This document shows positions 58,858-64,000 of a stretch of DNA of 64,000 bases, in pieces; the first letter of the stretch is position 1, and the number at the start of each line of letters is the position of its first letter. The position numbers and the translations under genes are program-made. A model generated the notes under the pieces. That model made no database searches, was not told the DNA's origin, and saw only the letters and a list, made by a program, of their open reading frames with translations. The DNA comes from Puccinia triticina (taxonomy: Eukaryota; Basidiomycota; Pucciniomycetes; Pucciniales; Pucciniaceae), in the NCBI RefSeq assembly GCF_026914185.1, contig NC_070569.1, forward strand, positions 4,154,001-4,218,000, read 5' to 3'.

Positions 58858-59071
58858 CTATCTGGGACCACCAGTCATTTTTCTACATAAGCTGGGACAA
58901 AAAACGGACCATGGGATCGCGAGATGAGCACAAACACTAGCACTGTTCACGTAAGCTAAACATCAGCAAGATTGAAATAAAGTTTATCCCATTGTGCCAG
59001 CCAATTTGGCTGGGAAAGTATGCTGATGTATATCTCTCACATGGTCATAGATTTCTTACGTGAACAGTGCT

Positions 59072-59324
59072 ACTCACTGCAAAAATAACTTGGTCAACTG
59101 CTTGCAGTTGACATGCAGGATACTCAATCCAAGCTGCCATTGTAACTCCACATGAATGCAGAAGTGCCTTTGTTGGCACAGTCACTGTGCAAGGTGCACA
59201 GTGACTGTGCATTGAAGCTTGGGTTGAGTTAAACCTTGAGTAAGACTGGTGTAACACCACAAGCTTCCTCAGAGTTGCCGTATGTCAACTGCTCACAGTT
59301 GACACAGTTTTTTTTGCAGTGACT
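59072..59324. mobile_element. Miniature element, CACTGC family, copy 3
   Basis: The element spans 59075-59321 (247 bp). Ends are CACTGCAAAAA and the inverse, and ACT flanks both sides (59072-59074, 59322-59324). It contains CAACTGC..GCAGTTG arms, GTAACTCCACATGA and the dyad GCACAGTGACTGTGCA. It is the best-preserved of three copies (the others are near 17180 and at 28758). Confidence 0.8.
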
Positions 59325-59533
59325 CATCCATTCCGGTGTTCAGTGCTGCATGGAATGCAACTGCTTGAAACAGTAATTATTTTTTATAATTTGTGAATTT
59401 TTCAAGTGTCTCTAGGAAATCTTGGTATCCAGCTAAAATTGACAACTATGGGCAAACAAAATTATTCGAAAAAAGCATGTTTCTCACAAAATACTAAATT
59501 GCTACTGCACTAACTGAGATCTAACCAAAAGGC

Positions 59534-60622
59534 TTAGTTCTGACCTCTTGCTTGTTGAAAGGATTTCCGTTTATGAGCTCCGGCCCGTCTCCCGTTGGGA
59601 TTTTTCTCCAGATCAGAAATTGCAGCTTGTTTGCTTGAAGGGTCGACGTTCGAGAAGCTAAAAGACTGATTGTTCGTCCAAGTGACGATGACCTTGACTT
59701 TATCGTCCAACACGCCTGCGTTGTGAAGCTCCCAGTAGTTGTAGTCCCGCTTGTAAGCGGCCAAATTTTTCCCACCGGAGATGATCACGACACTTTGGAC
59801 CGGGTATGAGCTATCGACGACCTTCATGGATAGGGAGTATTTCGAAGAGCCGTCCTTGTTTATGATCTTCGGAAACTTTCCGAATGGGCAAGTGACCACT
59901 TTCCTATATTTGGTAATGAAGAGTTTCAGAATAAATGCACCAAGTCTGGGAAGGGTTATCGACAGCCCGAAAAGAAAGCATCACCTACCAACTGAACATG
60001 CTGATGCCAGGTCTTCCGTCAGCATTGCCCTGTAGGCGATTGAAGAGTGTTTTTGGGATGTCGAGAGCTCCTGCGGGGCACTGCGTGAAATAAGAGAATC
60101 CAGATGTTATTTATAGTCAGTAAAATTGTGGGATTTGGTTCTAGACATAATCATCATTTAAAACCTACATCGGGGCAGTGAGAAGAAACTATCGCAACCA
60201 CTGGAGTGTTTTTTGTCGTCTTGGGGGTGATTTCAATACACGCGCCGCAATATTCAGCGTTGCCATTGACATCTTTGGCCACTGCAACATATTCTAAGCC
60301 ATTTGGGGCGCCAGATTTATAATAATCTTGCAAGAGGCAGCTATTTGTTGGAAGCGAGGGAAAGAAACGTAGTTCGGGGTGAAAGGATCGTTCACATAGT
60401 CAGCCAATTGCTCATATTGCGATCCAGAATCCAGCTACTGAGAGATGAACACAAGTTGCGTGAAATGATAGAAAGTGCGACGAACCTTCCGGCAAAAGTT
60501 GCACCGTTCCAAAAAGTTCCTTGCACTGATGGGAAACTTTTACCAACATTCGGGGCGACGTCTCCGGCAGTGACGATTGAGCACACGGCCAATAAAGTCA
60601 AGATTGGGAGTAGCGATAACAT
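59534..60622 (-). CDS. Secreted expansin-like protein (double-psi beta-barrel), 4 exons
   Basis: Exons are 60622-60486, 60340-60169, 60080-59989 and 59903-59534, phases consistent, 256 residues. A signal peptide (MLSLLPILTLLAVCSIVTAG) is followed by a double-psi beta-barrel domain with GTFWNGATFAGSCLLQDYY, EYCGACIEITP, VAIVSSHCPDCPAGALDIPK and the end motif GISMFSWKVVTCPFG. A second domain resembling the expansin cellulose-binding part follows (YSLSMKVVDSSYPVQSVVII, YWELHNAGVLDDKVKVIVTW). Expansin-like proteins loosen cell-wall polysaccharides without hydrolysis. The cysteine pattern and the CPDCPAG..DI stretch are characteristic. The last 35 residues are basic and unlike the family, so the true C-terminus may involve a further intron. 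Confidence 0.85.
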
Positions 60623-62203
60623 GCTTGATCGAGTTGTAGTAACCAGAAATTCTCGTTTTTGAAACCGTACCGGACGGGGAAGGGCAGTGCCTACTACTAA
60701 GTGAAATGGCGAAAAATAGAAAATCTAAATGCGATGATCGATGAACAGTCTAAACAAAGTCGGTGAAGGCCTCTGGGGCAAGCAAGAAGAATACAATGTG
60801 CGGGTTAACGCTGATTGAAAGGCTTGAGTTTAGTGGGGAGTGCAGCTCGACTATTTATAGATTTTCAAAAAATCTTTCTTCTCTGGAATCTTCAATGCAA
60901 TTAACACCTAAAGCGGAAGGGGTGAAGCCCTTGCGAGTAAATACACGCAACACATTCTCATTGTGGCGTTGTGGTCGAACAAGAAACGGGACCTCAAATG
61001 AGGTCACGTCACACCCGTCATGACACAGGTGCCCGGGATACTCACCAATCATGAGACGTATCTCAGCCCCATCCCTCTCGTGTCGTCAGAGGGCAGAGCT
61101 GCATAGGAGAAGTGCTAAAGGATACAGAGTATATAGGACCCCCGGCCGAGCTTAACAACAACGAACTTCACCAAGTCCGTATTGCGGAGGCGCATAGCTC
61201 GGGTGGGCGGTTTGGGTTCGCATGCTGGATTCGTCTCACCCTTGTTCCATTGCGCCGACCGGAGGGAGGCACTTGCGCCCAATCGTCACCACCCCAACCT
61301 GGGATGGTTGCTAACTCAACACAAGTCCATCGGGTCGAAGGGCCCTAGTACATCCAGCCCTGCTGGCCGCTGAGGCGAAGTGCCTCTCGCGCGAAGGACG
61401 CGAGCCGCCGAAAGAGCCGAAAGAGGGACTTAACATCTCATTGGCAGGGAAAATAATGCCTTCAAAATGCCAGTGGGAGGGCAGTGGGATTGAAACGGAT
61501 CTCAAACATTTGGCTCGCATCCTCAGTTAACTGTTCACGATTGGGTATGCGTACACGTGGGGTCATTGTCATCAAAGTTATCTTACAGATTTGTTTTGTG
61601 CAAGGCCAAGATTTTTCAAATTTTTGACACGTCAGGACTTGCATGAGCTGGCCCGCAAGTACTGTGGAAGTGTTGCAAACGAAGCAAGGAACATGCCAAC
61701 GTGGTCACCACAGTTACGAGCAGTGGGTTTCGTGCTCTTAAACGAACATTTGCTGGACCCAATGCGTCGGTTTCACGGGTCGGATGTGTTCCGTAGAATC
61801 CATAATCCTGCTGGGTAAGGGGACAATGAGCATCAGCCTGTCCTTTAGCAGATTCGCCATTGATTGTGGTACGCTGCTGTCGAAGTTTTAAGCACGCACA
61901 TTAGGTTTGATGTGTATGCATGACGTCATGCGTAGTCGATGCATGAGATGTATATCTGAATCAAAACTCACCTACATATGATAACGGAGAGCTGACATCT
62001 AAAAGGCAAGTTCCCGGATGTTTGGGAAGGCACCTTTTAGATGCCCTTCTCCGAATTGGCGGGCGGCTTAGAGCCGCTCAAGCTGCACCGAGTTCGCCCG
62101 CCAAATCACAGCTGCCCCCTCGACTCCATTTCTGTGTGCTTGGTCCTGTCCACACCGCACCTGGAACTCCAAACATGTGCCAGCTTTTATAAATATGTAC
62201 ATA
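60623..62203. other. Intergenic stretch with transposon-end remnants
   Basis: The first few hundred bases hold the promoter of the expansin-like gene (minus strand). At about 61370-61440 lies CGAAAGAGGGACTTAAC next to GCCTCTCGCGCGAAGGACGCG, a relative of the large-element ends. An open frame at 61591-61818 (FKFLTRQDLHELARKYCGSV) has no recognisable domain and may be transposon-derived. At about 62005-62042 AAAAGG.A....CC..TTTT forms a short inverted repeat. Confidence 0.45.
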
Positions 62204-62591
62204 GGCCCCGTTTGGCACCGATATAATTATAGGTGATATAATCACTGATTAATTAAATAAAAAATACAAAATTCAACATAAAGCCTCCAATTTTTTTTTG
62301 TAGGCAACCAACAGTGCTGGTCTCTTCAACTTTAAAATCAGATTCAACTGATTCAGCCATCTTCAGCACCATAATACCATTATATCACTTTTGACCAATA
62401 TGAAGTGATATAATGGTATTATGGTGCTGAAGATGGCTGGAAAACTTGATTCTGGGTTCACAGTTGAAGAGACCAGCACTGTAGGTTGCCTACAAAAAAA
62501 TTTGGAGGCTTTATGTTGAATTTTGTATTTTTTATTGAATTAACCGGTGATTATATCACCTATATTTATATCAGTGCCAAACAGGTCCATA
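62201..62591. mobile_element. Near-palindromic miniature element
   Basis: The element spans 62204-62588 (385 bp). Ends are GGCCCCGTTTGGCAC and, inverted, GGACCTGTTTGGCAC, flanked by ATA on both sides. The inverted arms extend almost to the centre (62395-62410), where CCATTATATCACTT and AAGTGATATAATGG meet, so it can fold on itself completely. No coding capacity. Confidence 0.85.
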
Positions 62592-62929
62592 TTATCTCGT
62601 ATATACATACACACAATTTGTAACTTGAGGTAACGTGTAACTTTGCCCGTGAGTGTGACTACATAGGCTCAAGAAAGCGCATCAAACATACCTCTCCATT
62701 GATCCTCCGAGTGTTAACTCGTAAATCACGCCAGAATAGTTTGTCAACAGGGAGAGAGTCTTGGGATGAGTCATGAATATCCTGTCCGGTTAGCGTTGGG
62801 TGCAACATGGAATGCCTGGAATAGTCTGCAATCTCCAGTGACATCCTTGGTTCGTTGGGCCCTGAAGCCCAGTTGGAAATGGGACAGTCTTAGAGGAACC
62901 ACATTGTTGGGGCATCAAATGCTGAGGTT

Positions 62930-63379
62930 GTGAGACAAGCAACCATCTATATATGCTCACAAATCAAGCCCTTCAACATGAAACCTTTCTGGGCATCTGT
63001 GCGTGGTGTTGCAGGAAGAGTCAACAGAGGTCAGCTTGTTGACTCTTTCTATAGTATTGGTTTGGTATGCCATGCGGAAAATGGTCAACGGGCTGCTGAG
63101 CGAGCCGTGCAAACCCAAGCTGTGAATCCACCCAATTTTGCTGAGTACATATATTCAACTCACCCGGCCACATATGGCGGACCATTGGACTGGGATCTGG
63201 AAGAAAATGCCAATCAACATCAGGAGACGGGCCTTCCTAATAATATTTTTTGTTTATTCAATACTCTGCAGCAAAATTTTATGCTAGTGTTTACTCGCAA
63301 GATCAATCTTCTTGCTGCGCCAAAAAAACACACACAAGATCAGTCAAGATTCACTGAAGAATTCTTTAGAGCAGAATAG
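62930..63379 (+). pseudogene. Unknown open frame, probably transposon-derived
   Basis: The frame has 149 codons but no ATG at its start; the first Met follows at about 62978 (MKPFWASVRGVAGRVNRGQL). It contains AAERAVQTQAVNPPNFAEYI and NNIFCLFNTLQQNFMLVFTR. I recognise no domain. It may be the last exon of an element gene, since a GTCCCTCCC-type terminal module follows at 63736. Confidence 0.35.
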
Positions 63380-63732
63380 TTGCAGCAAAACAGAGGTCAT
63401 GGACAACAATTAGAGAGATTTTATTTTTGCTGTGTGCCATGTTCAAGTGCAAAACAAAAGCATAGGTAAACCTAAAAGTGTGGTAATCATGTTGCAGCCT
63501 AGCTCCACAGAATCAAGTCCCACAAATGCCACATTAAATATTTCCTGTGCCACATCTTCAACCAAAATTAATCTTTGTTTTATGGAGGGTTATACTCCCC
63601 ACCAATGTGTTTTACATTGCAAGCAGTGTTGAAGAGATAACTTACGCACAGTATACATATTACAAATCTTTCATGGTCAGGATTTTTACAAGCTTGGCCA
63701 GGGTGGTAAAACTGCCTCACAACCCAAACTTA

Positions 63733-63786
63733 ACTAAGTCCCTCCCAAGGGAGGCCAAATGCCTCCCTCTGGGAGGGACTTATGCC
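63733..63786. repeat. AAGTCCCTCC terminal-type module
   Basis: AAGTCCCTCCCAAGGGAGGC and CTCCCTCTGGGAGGGACTTA form an inverted pair. Its outer words match the ends of the large element (44067 region), so it probably marks an element terminus near the window's end. Confidence 0.55.
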
Positions 63787-64000
63787 TTATTGCCAATTGG
63801 TGAAATTTGCCTGAGAGAAATGCCAATATTCCTTACTTTTTTATGCTAAGGCCCCTGCACGGTGCCGTCTTGGTGTAATCACCCTCTACATTTACACTTA
63901 GACACATCAGATGCCTTTCCATCTCCTGCCACCTTTGTGTGCATTTTCCTCCTTCCCAAACTCAAGATACAAGGTGTGTAGTAAACAAAAACTTCATCCT

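Noticed and set aside
1..64000. A biosynthetic or defence gene cluster
   Set aside because: P450 reductase, SOD and the secreted proteins are not accompanied by backbone enzymes such as polyketide or peptide synthases or terpene cyclases, and the genes are separated by transposon blocks.

Overview
The window looks like a piece of a rust fungus genome (Basidiomycota, Pucciniales, Puccinia-like). The genes carry many short GT-AG introns, conserved eukaryotic housekeeping genes sit in a repeat-rich background, and two genes encode probable secreted proteins of plant-pathogen type. The assignment to rusts is an inference from gene content, not a database result. Gene models below were built by hand from reading frames, splice sites and codon phase. 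They are well supported where stated.

Layout. 1-1735: non-coding, with microsatellites. 1736-8687 (-): adenylate cyclase, 7 exons, 2158 aa. 8975-12726: a hAT DNA transposon with a perfect 8-bp target duplication, 288 bp upstream of the cyclase start codon. 14538-15804 (+): NAA50-type N-acetyltransferase. 18340-19134 (-): secreted copper-only-type superoxide dismutase. It is divergent from 19936-22689 (+), an 888-aa secreted protein with internal repeats and basic clusters. 22.7-29.4 kb: a LINE remnant, tandem repeats and at least four terminal-inverted-repeat elements. 29408-32491 (+): NADPH-cytochrome P450 reductase, 10 exons, 755 aa.

33.2-48.8 kb is a nested transposon block. It holds a roughly 10.9-kb element with long inverted ends and its own genes, several smaller inserted elements and two related LTR-like repeats in opposite orientation. 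It also holds a 2313-bp element (46465-48777) that appears to have captured an intron-containing piece of an exocyst Sec10-like gene.

48912-49441 (+): small single-span membrane protein, faintly Cox14-like. 51422-55390 (+): CSL (CBF1/Su(H)/Lag-1) transcription factor, 10 exons, 1115 aa. 56386-58300 (-): OMA1 mitochondrial metallopeptidase, 6 exons, 499 aa, convergent with CSL. 59534-60622 (-): secreted expansin-like protein, 4 exons. The rest, to 64000, is miniature elements and transposon remnants.

Functional picture: cAMP signalling (adenylate cyclase), mitochondrial quality control (OMA1, perhaps the Cox14-like protein), P450 redox supply (CPR), protein N-terminal acetylation (NAA50) and CSL-dependent transcription are ordinary core functions with no operon-like linkage. 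The most unusual signals are the effector-like repeat protein paired with a secreted SOD, the hAT insertion at the cyclase 5' end, and the gene-fragment-carrying element at 46.5-48.8 kb.
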